Below the pieces are notes generated by a model that saw only the letters and a program-made list of their open reading frames with translations, searched no databases and was not told the origin of the DNA. Shown here piece by piece: positions 1 through 9,039 of a stretch of DNA of 64,000 nucleotides. Source of the stretch: Bacteroidia bacterium. GTDB lineage: Bacteria; Bacteroidota; Bacteroidia; J057; JADKCL01. The translations under genes and the position numbers were made by a program. The first letter of the stretch is position 1, and every line of letters begins with the position of its first letter. Location: the NCBI GenBank assembly GCA_020635905.1, contig JACJYV010000004.1:744001-808000 (forward strand). Direction: 5' to 3'.

Positions 1-1
1 G

Positions 2-2257
2 GGTGCCCGGCCCGAAGACCACTTCTACGACGAAGACGTCTATGTGGCCCGCCGCCTGGCCAACGGTGACTGGGCTGAAGCCATGAACATTGGCACGCCC
101 GTAAACGGCAAAGGCCACGACGCTACCATTCTGCTCAACAACAAGGGCGACAAGATGTATCTCTACCGTCACACCAAAGACGGCGCTTTCTACGAAACCA
201 AATTTGATACCCTCGGCAAAAAATGGCGCGAGCCCAAAAAACTCAAAAAGCCATTCAACTCGAAATACTATGAAGCCTGCATCGCTGAAAATCCGGGTGA
301 AAACCTGATCATTTTCTCCTCAGACCGCCCGGGTGGATTTGGCGGCCGCGACCTCTGGCTTTCCCGCAAAGACGACAAAGGCAACTGGAGCAGTCCCGAA
401 AACCTGGGTTCTGAGATCAACACGCCCTTCGACGACGATGCTCCTTACATCCATCCCGATGGAAAGACCCTGTACTTCTCGTCCAATGGCCCCAACAGTC
501 TGGGCGGATTCGACATCTTTGTCACTGAATACGACTCTATTTCTGAAGGCTGGCTGCCTCCCCTCAATATGGGCCACCCGGTCAATACCCCCGACGACGA
601 CATCTATTTTTCCATTTCGTCTTCTGGAAAATACGGCTACTACTCTTCGGGTAAGGAAGGCGGCTATGGTGAAAAGGACATTTACCAGATCAAATTCCCC
701 TACTTCCCCTACCCCCGCCGCTACTTCATCGTGGAACTTGAAGGTCTGGTAAAAGACGCATCCACCCTCGAAGATATCAATGCGACTGTGGTGCTGAAAG
801 AAAGAATGACCGGCAATCCCCTGGATACGGTTTACACGGGCCGGGATTCCAACCAATTCTACTTTGTGCTGGAAGATAATGCCGAATACGAGCTGGCCAT
901 CAGCGCAGACGGCTACGAATCTACCCAGGACGTGGTTCTGACCCCCACGCTGGACGACGACGACATCCTGATTGAGCGCAATTATCTGCTGGAAAAACCC
1001 GTGAAAATTGAGGTAACTCCCGTGGTTTTCAATGTGGAAATCATGAATGTTTACTTTGATTTCGACAAATACTTCCTGCGCAAAGAGGCCAAAAAGGAGC
1101 TGGACGAGGTAATTGCCCTGCTGAAAGATGAGCAGGATCTGGAAATTGAAGTGATCGGCCACACGGACTTCTATGGAACTTATGAGTACAACGTGGCACT
1201 TTCTGAAAACCGCTCCAAATCCGTGGAAAAATACCTGCTGGCCAATGGCATTGCGCCCGAACGTCTCAGCTATCGTTTCGAAAGTGAGAACTCTCCCATC
1301 GAGACCAATTCCAACGACCGCGGCCGTCAGTTTAACCGCAGAACGGAAATCCGTCTCTACAAGGATGGACAGATCTTCCTGAAATCCAAAAAACTCCGTT
1401 CCAACATGACGGTTGAAGACGTAGCTGTCGATCACACCACTCCCCACGGACAGGCTGGCTATGACAACTTGCGTACGCTGCCCCCGGTTGAGCAAAAAGA
1501 TATGCCTAATAATGAAGCCACGGGTGCAGGTGGTAATCAGGATGATCTGAATGCCCAGGTGGTGGTTACCAAAGTGGATCCTGATGAGGTCAATGAAACG
1601 GTTGTGGTTGAAGATGAAATGATGGATGAGGATCTGGATTATCTGGAAGAAGATGAACTGATCAGCCTGGAAGATGATTTCGATCCTGCAGATGATCTTG
1701 ACATTCTGGAAGATGTCCTGGAGAATGAAATCGAGGACCACCTGGAAATTCTCGAAGAGGAAATTGCCGACGACCTGCTGGATGAAGAAGATGAGTTGGA
1801 GGAAGTTGAAGTGATGGATGAAGTGGCTGCCGTGAAAGAAGTAAAATCAGTCAGCGCGGCTGAGGAAGCAGAAGCCCTGGCTGCCTTCAACGGATTGGAA
1901 ATCCACCACATCTACTACGATTTCGACAAGTACGATCTGCGCAAAGAATCCAAGTGGGTGCTGGACCGCGCTTATGATATCCTTGCTAAAAACCCGGGCA
2001 TGACCCTGGAAATCTACGGCCACACTGATGCCCATGGCTCGGTGCCCTACAACCAGAAGCTTTCTGAAAACCGCACCATTTCGGCCATGGAATACCTGAC
2101 CAAACGCGGCATCAGCAAAGACCAGATGATCCTGACCGGTTTCAGCGAGCTGAAACCCCTCGATTCCAACGAAAACGACCTCGGCCGCCAAATGAACCGC
2201 CGGGTTGAATTCAGGTTCCAATTCAATGGTAAAACCATTTACCGCTCTATCCCCTGA
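2..2257 (+). CDS. PorE-like PD40/OmpA protein with two OmpA domains (5' partial)
   Basis: The frame is open from the first codon of the window, so the N-terminus is missing. GTG at 44 is only an internal codon. Visible parts in order, numbered from the window edge: PD40/WD40-like propeller repeats (about 1-235, with motifs such as SSDRPGGFGGRDLW and DGKTLYFSSNG), a carboxypeptidase-regulatory-like beta domain (about 243-336), an OmpA C-terminal domain (about 341-457), a very acidic Asp/Glu linker (about 533-605), and a second OmpA domain (about 630-748). Both OmpA domains keep the peptidoglycan-binding TD...N...LSENR...NRR pattern. The order resembles PorE of the type IX secretion apparatus (TPR, PD40, CRD, OmpA), which anchors the machine to peptidoglycan. 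A second OmpA domain is not part of the PorE layout I know. A role in T9SS is inference; a general periplasmic OmpA protein is the alternative. Confidence 0.85.
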   Translation, partial: GARPEDHFYDEDVYVARRLANGDWAEAMNIGTPVNGKGHDATILLNNKGDKMYLYRHTKDGAFYETKFDTLGKKWREPKKLKKPFNSKYYEACIAENPGENLIIFSSDRPGGFGGRDLWLSRKDDKGNWSSPENLGSEINTPFDDDAPYIHPDGKTLYFSSNGPNSLGGFDIFVTEYDSISEGWLPPLNMGHPVNTPDDDIYFSISSSGKYGYYSSGKEGGYGEKDIYQIKFPYFPYPRRYFIVELEGLVKDASTLEDINATVVLKERMTGNPLDTVYTGRDSNQFYFVLEDNAEYELAISADGYESTQDVVLTPTLDDDDILIERNYLLEKPVKIEVTPVVFNVEIMNVYFDFDKYFLRKEAKKELDEVIALLKDEQDLEIEVIGHTDFYGTYEYNVALSENRSKSVEKYLLANGIAPERLSYRFESENSPIETNSNDRGRQFNRRTEIRLYKDGQIFLKSKKLRSNMTVEDVAVDHTTPHGQAGYDNLRTLPPVEQKDMPNNEATGAGGNQDDLNAQVVVTKVDPDEVNETVVVEDEMMDEDLDYLEEDELISLEDDFDPADDLDILEDVLENEIEDHLEILEEEIADDLLDEEDELEEVEVMDEVAAVKEVKSVSAAEEAEALAAFNGLEIHHIYYDFDKYDLRKESKWVLDRAYDILAKNPGMTLEIYGHTDAHGSVPYNQKLSENRTISAMEYLTKRGISKDQMILTGFSELKPLDSNENDLGRQMNRRVEFRFQFNGKTIYRSIP

Positions 2258-2292
2258 TTGTCCTATTAATTTTGATAACTTTTTCCTGATGG

Positions 2293-2325
2293 AAAGGCCC
2301 CTTGTCCGGGGCCTTTTCTTTTTTT
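2293..2325 (+). terminator. Intrinsic terminator of the PorE-like gene
   Basis: AAAGGCCCC (2293-2301) pairs with GGGGCCTTT after a 6-nt loop and is followed by a run of T. It sits 36 bp after the stop codon at 2255-2257. Confidence 0.85.
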
Positions 2326-2326
2326 G

Positions 2327-2774
2327 TGGGAGACAATAGATTGGGAGATTTTAGATTTTAGATGGTGGTGGATTTGGCAAATGACAGCATTGATACCGTT
2401 ACCAGGGAAGGAATTGCATTTGAAAAACCCTAGAAATTTCAGAAAAACAATCTAATCACCTCACCACTAAGGGCTAAGGACCGATGACATTGACCCTGTG
2501 GGAGGGTTAAAACCCACCCCTACAGATGGAAACCTGGGGTTGGAATTCTCCCTTGCCCGAAGGGCAGTCAGATGACCGCAGAGCGGTCAGATTATTGTAG
2601 CCAGGTGAAATTGGCGAGAGATTTCCGACCACAGGGTGGTCGCATTATCAGCAGATTGGGGCCTATTGCTGTATGAGAGGGTTGAAACCCACCCATATTC
2701 TAACATCAATTTCTAATATCCAATACCCATCTATCATCTATCATCTAAAATCTAAAAATCTAATCGTCTGACCT
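2327..2774. repeat. Gene-free stretch with palindromic repeat modules
   Basis: No credible ORF lies here. It contains short palindromic modules: GGGAGGGTTAAAACCCACCC at 2500-2519, a variant GAGGGTTGAAACCCACCC at 2676-2693, TGCCCGAAGGGCA near 2554-2566, GACCGCAGAGCGGTC at 2574-2588, and a similar GACCACAGGGTGGTC near 2628. The 2500-2519 module recurs exactly, in inverted orientation, at 55881-55900, and GACCGC...GCGGTC recurs at 55692-55706. Iterated ATCTAAAA/CTATCAT low-complexity sequence occupies about 2700-2770. This looks like a mosaic of dispersed extragenic palindromes, not a gene. Confidence 0.6.
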
Positions 2775-3530
2775 CTAAAACTTAAACCCAATCGAATTCT
2801 TAAAGGTGTAAAAAGTGGTTTGCACCCCGGGCGGGGGATTGGTGTCATAAAACAGGTTGAAAAGGGCGGAAAAATACAGCTTTTTGGTCAGGTCAAATTT
2901 AAGGGAGGTCTCGGAAGAAATGCGAAAATCGCCCCACCAATCCAGGCGGGGCTGGTAATAGGTGATGCTCTGCAGGGTAATCGTCTTTTTGAAGGTATAG
3001 CTGGCCGAAAGGTAAGCGCTCATGCGATGATCAATATTGGCCTCTACCTGGTCCTTGATCCGTTCGAATTCGAACATGTACAAAGTCCCCAGGTACAACC
3101 TGACCGAGTCGTTGCGGATGATTCGAAAACGGGGTCCCAGACCAGCCAGACCGCGCACCTCAAGCAATTGAATCTCATTATATTGCCCCTGCACAAACCC
3201 CTCAGGAATCAAAAATCGCTGGGCTTCATAACTGTAGCGCACATGCAAAAAGCCCTGGTTGACCAGGGGCTCCTTGTCTGAGCGAAACAATCCAATGTCG
3301 TTCAGGATCATCAGACGATTTTTACGCTTGTAATAATGAAAATTGATGCGGCTGCCCAGCTGCAGAATGTCTTTCTTGTTTTTGATCAAAGACAGATTCA
3401 GGTCGGCCGTACCTTGCCAGCCCTCCGTTTCGTTGTCGATGCGCTTGACTTCCGTGTTGACAATTTGCCCATTTACCAGAAATGGCGCCAGCCACAGCAG
3501 GATTGGAATTAGAATAATTGCCCGTTTCAT
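2775..3530 (-). CDS. DUF481-family outer-membrane beta-barrel protein
   Basis: 251 aa with an N-terminal signal peptide ending near VNGQ. The rest is alternating beta-strand sequence typical of the DUF481 (YdiY-like) barrel family: repeated aromatic/charged strands such as LQLGSRINFHYYKRK and the final FYTFKNSIGFKF, which ends in the C-terminal Phe usual for outer-membrane barrels. The start is ATG at 3530, directly before the signal peptide. It lies 20 bp downstream of the TPR gene on the same strand, so the two are probably co-transcribed. The substrate or role is unknown; DUF481 proteins are small outer-membrane proteins, some salt-induced. Confidence 0.75.
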   Translation of the reverse strand: MKRAIILIPILLWLAPFLVNGQIVNTEVKRIDNETEGWQGTADLNLSLIKNKKDILQLGSRINFHYYKRKNRLMILNDIGLFRSDKEPLVNQGFLHVRYSYEAQRFLIPEGFVQGQYNEIQLLEVRGLAGLGPRFRIIRNDSVRLYLGTLYMFEFERIKDQVEANIDHRMSAYLSASYTFKKTITLQSITYYQPRLDWWGDFRISSETSLKFDLTKKLYFSALFNLFYDTNPPPGVQTTFYTFKNSIGFKF

Positions 3531-3550
3531 GGGGCAAATATGGCAGGATT

Positions 3551-4309
3551 TTACTTCATATCCTCAAGCAATTGGCGGGCCTGATCCTGATACATCTTGT
3601 CGTCGATGTATTTGGCAGGCAAAGCCAGAATCTGTTCGCACAATTTTTTTGCTTCGTCCTCGCGGTCCCATTCAGACAGCAGGAAGGCGTAATCGTACAT
3701 ATAGAGGATGTAATTGGGGTAAAATTTCAGGGCAGATTTGTAGCAATTCTCGGCATTCTCGTTGCTGGCACCTTCTGGCGCACCCCCAAACAAGAGATTG
3801 GCCGCAGTTTTCTCAGCCCAGCTCAGGTTGGCTACCCGGTAATTCCACAGACCCAGCACGTGCCAGGCACCCGCATGTTTGGGATTATACTTCAGAGCCA
3901 GTTCAGCATACTTTTTGATATCCTTGGAAGCAGCCACCCGCGGTTTGGGAGGAGAAATCAGCGCCATGCGGCCCATCGCCACAGACATGACGAAATAGCC
4001 CTGGGCATCACCCGCATTGGCATTCATGGCTTTGATTGCATTCTCTTTGGCATTATTGAAATAGCGCTCTTTCAGGCCCTGATCAGTGACCCGGTGCCCG
4101 ATGCGCGACATCAGCAGGCTGGATTGCCACAGGGCTTCATAATTGCCGGGCTCCTTTTCCAGCACTTTCATATAAAGGTCCAGCGCGGCGGGCTCTTTGG
4201 AGGTATCATACCACGGACGGGCCGTATTCAGCATTTCTTCCACGGATTGGGCAGAAAGGGAAATGTTGAGGCAAAGGATCAGGGACAGGAAGCCAAATAT
4301 TTTTCTCAT
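3551..4309 (-). CDS. Secreted TPR protein resembling the RMD (regulator of microtubule dynamics) family
   Basis: 252 aa with a signal peptide ending near LSAQS. The mature part is helical TPR sequence: DLYMKVLEKEPGNYEALW, then AKENAIKAMNANAGDAQGYF, and a long repeat containing GLWNYRVANLSWAEKTAANL. The stretch around HVLGLWNYRVANLSW...LFGGAPEGAS...CYKSAL matches my recollection of the TPR core of RMDN/FAM82 proteins, in which a GRWxYEVANLSWxER...LFGxPPE segment is diagnostic. That assignment is from memory. It is probably periplasmic and forms a unit with the DUF481 gene 20 bp downstream. The gap to the receptor gene upstream is 113 bp. Confidence 0.75.
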   Translation of the reverse strand: MRKIFGFLSLILCLNISLSAQSVEEMLNTARPWYDTSKEPAALDLYMKVLEKEPGNYEALWQSSLLMSRIGHRVTDQGLKERYFNNAKENAIKAMNANAGDAQGYFVMSVAMGRMALISPPKPRVAASKDIKKYAELALKYNPKHAGAWHVLGLWNYRVANLSWAEKTAANLLFGGAPEGASNENAENCYKSALKFYPNYILYMYDYAFLLSEWDREDEAKKLCEQILALPAKYIDDKMYQDQARQLLEDMK

Positions 4310-4422
4310 GTGAAAATCAGATTATACCATGATAAATTCGGCCTGAAATTAAGCAGGGAATTGCGAATGCAAATCCTGATTTTCCCACATTTCCGGGAAA
4401 AGGCCGTTAGGAAGGAGATTTG

Positions 4423-6981
4423 CTAAAACCGTGCCATCACCCGCAGATTCAGCAGGCGGGCAGAAAGAAAATTGGGTACCCCAAACTGGGTGTTGTAAAT
4501 ATCCTTGATCCAGGTGTAGGAAACGGTATTTGCCCGTTGAAAGAGGTTGAAGAGTTCCAGGGACACCCAGATGGTCTCAATCCCAAATTTATCCTCCCTT
4601 TCGATGGGCGACATAAGGTAAAATACCTTGCTGAAGCCCAGATCCACCCGCTGATAGCTGGGCATGGTGTAAACCGTACGGTTTTCCAGCACCCGGGGAG
4701 GTCCAATCCTGAGACCGCTGCCATACACAAAATTGATGTGCACTTTATAGGTCGGATTCATGGGCAATTCGTCCTGGAAATACATGGCAAAAGAGAATCT
4801 CTGATCCGTGGGCCGCGAAACATAGCCCTGGCCGTCGCCGGGAATGTCCTCCATCGTCTTCAGCAATCCAATGCTCACCCAACTGTCCACATCCTTCAAA
4901 AATTCCCCATTCACCTTCAAATCCAACCCATAGGCGTAGCCTTCACCCACATTCTGGGGATAGTAACGTACCCGCACGTTGTCGATTTCGTAGGGGATCA
5001 GATTGTATAATTTCTTGTAAAATGCCTCACCAAACAGCTTAAACGGACGATTCCAGATGCGAAACAGGTAATCGCCGCCCGCGATGAAATGGATGGAGGT
5101 CTGTGCCTTCAGGTTGGTGTAAACCGTGCCGTCAAAGGCGCGCATTTCGCGGTAAAAAGGCGGCTGCTGGTACATGCCGGTCGCAAAATGCAACTGGTAC
5201 TGGTGGCGCTTCAGTTTCAGAATTTGTTCTGAAGTCAGGGTGTCTGTATTGATTTTTTTGGCGGTGGGATCGAAGATCAATTGCGCCCTTGGACTAAAGT
5301 AAAGCTGGTCGTTGAGGGTATTATACACGGCGCGGGAACCAAAAATCACCCGCCAGGTTGCATCCTTATTCAATTTCCAGTTGTCCTGCACATAGGCCTT
5401 GAAAAGGGTGCTGTTGAGGTGGGCCTGGCTTTTGATAGTTTCCTGAAGGAAAAAATATCCTGCCGAATCCACCCCGTTCCATTCGTTCAGCTCATCGTCA
5501 ATGACCTGCTGCTGCACCCTGACTCCAAAACCCAGATTATGCCTCCATTTCTTATCCAGATAGGCCTCTGAGCGCATTTCGCCTGCCAGCACGGTCGCAT
5601 TCAGATAATTTCGGGCATTGCGGAAATTGGTACCAATCCCACGGTCAAAAATCACTTCGTTGAAGCCCTCGTTGCCAAAATTGGTATTGACATCACTGAG
5701 AAAATAGCCGCCTTCCACCGTAAATTCTTCGCTTTCCCGGGTTCTGAAGCCTGTAAAAATGAATTTTGATTTATACCTCAGACTCGGACGGTGATCGATA
5801 GTCAAGGCTGCCAGACCTGTTCTGTAGCCCATTCTTTCCTCGCCGGCAAAGCCCACCCGCAGGCGCAGCACATTTTGCACGGTGCCAAACTGGGTTTCCT
5901 GGGAATGGGGAATAAAGTGATAATCATTGTCCGCTATGTTGACGTAGGCGGAAAATTTCAGGCGTTCCTGGGGAAAATAAATGGTATCCACGCTTCCGTC
6001 TTTGCGGGTTTTATATACGGGGGATTTTTCCTTCTGCCTGGGTTTCCAGGAAAAAAGGCCCTGATAATCATAGAAAACAGGTTTATAATCGCCCTGGGTA
6101 TCCAGGCTGTTGAGCAGGTAGGTGGTGGAGAATCGCCTCCCTCCCATCAGATAGGTAAATTTACCTGCGGTACGGGGGGTATTTTTCTTTTTAAAACTTC
6201 CTTCCACGTGGAAACTCTGGGTCAGAATACCAGCTTCCGCACTGCCGCGAAAAGCCCCGGGATTTTTGTATTGCACATCCAGCACAGAGGACAACTTATC
6301 TGCATACTGGGCTTCAAATCCACCCGTACTAAAGGAAAGATTGCTGGTCAGATTGGCATTCACAAAGCCTAATCCCTCAGACTGTCCCGAACGAATCAAA
6401 AAGGGGCGATAGATTTCAATTCCGTTGACATAGATCAGGTTTTCATCAAAATTTCCGCCCCGCACCCTGAACTGGCTCGAAAATTCATTATTGGTGGCCA
6501 CCCCGGGCAGGGTCCTGACCACGCTCTCGTCCATTTTGGCCATGGGCATTTGCACCATACGGTCAGAGGAAATGGGAAAAGGCTGGAAAGTGGGACGATC
6601 AGAATCAGGAAGTGATTTGGGATCGTCATTGGCATAGATCTCCTGGGTTTCCAGTTCGATATCGCCTTTTTTGATCACCACGGGCAATTGTTCGATCGCA
6701 CCCGGGCGAATGGCCACCACCCGGCGGATTACCCCGTATTCTATGTGTCTGAATTCGAGGGTATAGGAATAATTAGAGGGAAGTGTAATGGCAAAAAGCC
6801 CGTTTTCATCGCTTGTGGTCTTGGTTTCAGTGCCCAAAACCTGAATCACCACCTTGCTTACAGGCTCGTTCTGTTCGTTTTTGACCTTCCCTTTGACATA
6901 GCCGGGAGCCTGAGCCAGCAGGCCGGTCAATCCAAGGTAAAAACAGAGCAGTATCCCCAGAAACGGTTTCACAATTCGCAT
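4423..6981 (-). CDS. TonB-dependent receptor with carboxypeptidase-regulatory-like N-terminal domain
   Basis: 852 aa. A signal peptide ends near GLLAQA, followed by a CarboxypepD_reg-like domain (about 28-105, starting GYVKGKVKNEQNEPVSKV), a TonB plug domain (about 130-240, with VRTLPGVATNNEFSSQFRVRGGNFDENLIYVNGIEIYRP in pieces), and a long 22-strand-type barrel to a C-terminal RVMARF. The family takes up siderophores, cobalamin, glycans or peptides through the outer membrane using TonB/ExbBD energy. The only TonB set in the window is about 52 kb away at 58.5-60.6 kb. No SusD partner follows, so a SusCD glycan system is unlikely. Substrate unknown. Confidence 0.9.
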   Translation of the reverse strand: MRIVKPFLGILLCFYLGLTGLLAQAPGYVKGKVKNEQNEPVSKVVIQVLGTETKTTSDENGLFAITLPSNYSYTLEFRHIEYGVIRRVVAIRPGAIEQLPVVIKKGDIELETQEIYANDDPKSLPDSDRPTFQPFPISSDRMVQMPMAKMDESVVRTLPGVATNNEFSSQFRVRGGNFDENLIYVNGIEIYRPFLIRSGQSEGLGFVNANLTSNLSFSTGGFEAQYADKLSSVLDVQYKNPGAFRGSAEAGILTQSFHVEGSFKKKNTPRTAGKFTYLMGGRRFSTTYLLNSLDTQGDYKPVFYDYQGLFSWKPRQKEKSPVYKTRKDGSVDTIYFPQERLKFSAYVNIADNDYHFIPHSQETQFGTVQNVLRLRVGFAGEERMGYRTGLAALTIDHRPSLRYKSKFIFTGFRTRESEEFTVEGGYFLSDVNTNFGNEGFNEVIFDRGIGTNFRNARNYLNATVLAGEMRSEAYLDKKWRHNLGFGVRVQQQVIDDELNEWNGVDSAGYFFLQETIKSQAHLNSTLFKAYVQDNWKLNKDATWRVIFGSRAVYNTLNDQLYFSPRAQLIFDPTAKKINTDTLTSEQILKLKRHQYQLHFATGMYQQPPFYREMRAFDGTVYTNLKAQTSIHFIAGGDYLFRIWNRPFKLFGEAFYKKLYNLIPYEIDNVRVRYYPQNVGEGYAYGLDLKVNGEFLKDVDSWVSIGLLKTMEDIPGDGQGYVSRPTDQRFSFAMYFQDELPMNPTYKVHINFVYGSGLRIGPPRVLENRTVYTMPSYQRVDLGFSKVFYLMSPIEREDKFGIETIWVSLELFNLFQRANTVSYTWIKDIYNTQFGVPNFLSARLLNLRVMARF

Positions 6982-7025
6982 TAAACAAAGATAATAATTT
7001 GCTTTCCTTCAGCTAAGGTAAATAT

Positions 7026-7697
7026 TTATACCCTGAAGGTATTGGGGTTGATTTCTTTGAGGGTGGCAATCCGGGCTTTGGGATCGGGAGAATTGAATAC
7101 CCAACTCCCCGCAACCAGCACATCGGCACCGGCTTCTACCAATTTGGAACCAGTTTCTTCATTCACTCCTCCATCCACTTCAATTAAAGCATCGGATCCC
7201 ATTTCAGCCATCAATTTCTTCAACCTCAATATTTTAGCACAAGCCTGGGGAATAAATTTCTGTCCGCCAAACCCCGGATTCACAGACATGATCAGTACCA
7301 GGTCACACAAGTGGATCACCTCTCTCAGGCTCTCCACGGGAGTGCCTGGATTGAGGGCCACCCCTGCTTTCATACCCAGATCACGGATTGCATGCAGCAC
7401 CCGGTCCAGGTGGATTACTGCTTCCTGGTGCACAGTCAGAATATCAGCGCCAGCTTTTTTGAATAATTCCAGGTAACGACCCGGATCTTCGATCATGAGG
7501 TGAACGTCGAGCGGCTTGGTGGAAGCCTTTTTTATGGCTTCCAGTACGGGAATTCCAAAAGAAATATTGGGCACAAAATTTCCATCCATCACATCGCAAT
7601 GCACCCAGTCAGACTGGCTTTCGTTGAGCATGCGAATGTCGCGTTCGAGATTACCAAAATCAGCGGAAAGCGCTGAAGGAGAAATCAAATGTGCCAT
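7026..7697 (-). CDS. rpe: Ribulose-phosphate 3-epimerase
   Basis: 223 aa, the usual family length. It interconverts ribulose-5-phosphate and xylulose-5-phosphate in the non-oxidative pentose phosphate pathway (cytosol, TIM barrel). Diagnostic sequence: SPSALSADFGNLERDI at the N-terminus, HCDVMDGNFVPNISFG with the metal-binding His and catalytic Asp, LDVHLMIEDP, MSVNPGFGGQKF phosphate loop, and EVDGGVN with the second catalytic Asp. The start is ATG at 7697. A weak -7-like box TAGTTTTG (minus strand, 7720-7727) lies just upstream. Confidence 0.97.
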   Translation of the reverse strand: MAHLISPSALSADFGNLERDIRMLNESQSDWVHCDVMDGNFVPNISFGIPVLEAIKKASTKPLDVHLMIEDPGRYLELFKKAGADILTVHQEAVIHLDRVLHAIRDLGMKAGVALNPGTPVESLREVIHLCDLVLIMSVNPGFGGQKFIPQACAKILRLKKLMAEMGSDALIEVDGGVNEETGSKLVEAGADVLVAGSWVFNSPDPKARIATLKEINPNTFRV

Positions 7698-7841
7698 AGG
7701 AATCCTTTTATAATTTGAGCAAAACTAAGAAGTATTCCCCAAAAACGAGCGATGAATTGAGAATTGGAGGGTCAATTGAAGGAAAATCAAAGCAATTGTG
7801 GATAAGAAAGCGGGAAGCCAGGAAATCATTTACTGGCTAAA

Positions 7842-7952
7842 GGGGACCAGAAGATCAAGGCGGGCGCAGGTGAAGAAAGCGAAGTCTACTTGTGTATATG
7901 AGCATTTCTGAACCAGGCCCACCGCAGAGATTCGAAGTTTTTAGATGTTAAC
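7842..7952. mobile_element. MITE-like element, copy 1 (degenerate, 111 bp)
   Basis: This copy aligns with copies at 24814-24935 and 54485-54606 but lacks 11 bp of the left terminal inverted repeat. The core GCAGGTGAAGAAAGCG, ATGAGCATTTCTGA and CGCAGAGATTCGAAGTTTTT is shared. It is flanked by TAAA on both sides (7838-7841 and 7953-7956), consistent with a 4-bp target duplication. The right TAAA falls in the U-tract of the rpoD terminator. No ORF of note is inside. Confidence 0.75.
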
Positions 7953-7956
7953 TAAA

Positions 7957-7995
7957 CAAAAAACAGAAAGCTCCGGAGGGCTCCGGAGCTTTCTT
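7957..7995 (-). terminator. rpoD intrinsic terminator
   Basis: GAAAGCTCCGGAG and CTCCGGAGCTTTC (7967-7994) form a 13-bp perfect stem with a 2-nt spacer. Reading the minus strand, the stem is followed by CTGTTTTTTGTTT. It lies 23 bp after the rpoD stop codon. Confidence 0.9.
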
Positions 7996-8017
7996 CAAAG
8001 AACGAAAAGAACCTTGT

Positions 8018-8884
8018 TTAACCTAAATAAGCCTTTAATCCCTTTGAACGGGATGTATGTCTAAGACGTCTGATCGCTTTTTCTTTGATCTGACGTACAC
8101 GTTCACGAGTGAGGTCAAACTTTTCCCCGATTTCTTCCAAAGTCAGGGAGTGTTCGACACCGATTCCAAAATAGAGGCGGATAACTTCGGCTTCGCGCTG
8201 GGTGAGGGTGCTGAGGGCACGCTCAACCTCTTTGCTGAGGCTTTCGTTGATCAGACCACTGTCCGGATCGGGTTCTTCTTCATTTTCAAGAACATCAAGG
8301 AGTCGGTTTTCTTCTCCCTGAACCAGCGGAGCATCCATGGAGATGTGCCGACCGGAAATCTTAAGGGTATCCGAAACTTCCGTTTCGCTCATTCCCTCAA
8401 GAACTTCAGCAATTTCTTCTGCAGAGGGCTCTCTTTCGAAGGCTTGCTCCAGTTTGGAAAAGGCTTTCCCGATCTTGTTCAGCGCTCCAACCCGGTTAAG
8501 GGGCAGACGCACGATGCGGGATTGCTCGGCCAAAGCCTGAAGAATGCTCTGACGAATCCACCAAACTGCGTAAGAAATGAACTTGAAACCACGGGTTTCA
8601 TCGAATCGCTTTGCAGCTTTGATCAGACCGAGATTACCCTCGTTGATCAGGTCTCCAAGGGAAAGGCCCTGATTCTGATACTGCTTTGCCACGGAAACTA
8701 CGAAGCGAAGGTTGGCTTTGGTAAGCTTTTCCAGTGCTTCCTGGTCTCCCTCCCTGATCCTTCTCGCCAGTTCGACCTCATCATCGGGAGTCAGCAACTC
8801 GACTTTACCTATCTCCTGAAGGTACTTGTCAAGAGACTGCGACTCGCGGTTAGTAATCTGTTTACTAATCTTAAGTTGTCTCAT
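8018..8884 (-). CDS. rpoD: Primary RNA polymerase sigma factor (RpoD/SigA, short Bacteroidota type)
   Basis: 288 aa. Region 1.1 is absent, as is typical for the Bacteroidota housekeeping sigma. Sigma region 1.2 begins at SLDKYLQEIGKVELLT; region 2 holds NLRFVVSVAKQYQNQGLSLGDLINEGNLGL and FISYAVWWIRQSI (the -10 recognition and melting residues); region 3 holds VRLPLNR...INRIGKA-like sequence; region 4 ends with TLEEIGEKFDLTRERVRQIKEKA, the -35 helix-turn-helix. The start is ATG at 8884. It is monocistronic: a terminator at 7957-7995 closes it, and 155 bp separate it from the usp gene upstream. This subunit would read the TAnnTTTG promoters noted in this window. Confidence 0.98.
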   Translation of the reverse strand: MRQLKISKQITNRESQSLDKYLQEIGKVELLTPDDEVELARRIREGDQEALEKLTKANLRFVVSVAKQYQNQGLSLGDLINEGNLGLIKAAKRFDETRGFKFISYAVWWIRQSILQALAEQSRIVRLPLNRVGALNKIGKAFSKLEQAFEREPSAEEIAEVLEGMSETEVSDTLKISGRHISMDAPLVQGEENRLLDVLENEEEPDPDSGLINESLSKEVERALSTLTQREAEVIRLYFGIGVEHSLTLEEIGEKFDLTRERVRQIKEKAIRRLRHTSRSKGLKAYLG

Positions 8885-8969
8885 CTACTCTTGCGCTACT
8901 TTTCTTGACTAACGTTTCAGGATGATTGATAGTATCCGGTGGTAAAAATACTTCACTAAAAGGAATTAT

Positions 8970-8977
8970 CAAAATTA
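8970..8977 (-). promoter_or_regulatory. Candidate -7 box upstream of rpoD
   Basis: TAATTTTG on the minus strand matches the Bacteroidota -7 consensus TAnnTTTG, 86 bp upstream of the rpoD start. I could not find a convincing -33 TTG at the usual spacing, so this is tentative. Confidence 0.4.
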
Positions 8978-9039
8978 ATATCCAATTTAGTTAACCACAC
9001 CTGAACGAAAATGTTAATTGTTTTTGACCTTTTTATTGA

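Noticed and set aside
320..1741. Long antisense ORF (473 codons) opposite the OmpA gene.
   Set aside because: It is a codon-bias shadow of the sense gene; it has no start context, no domain, and is rich in residues typical of reversed coding sequence.
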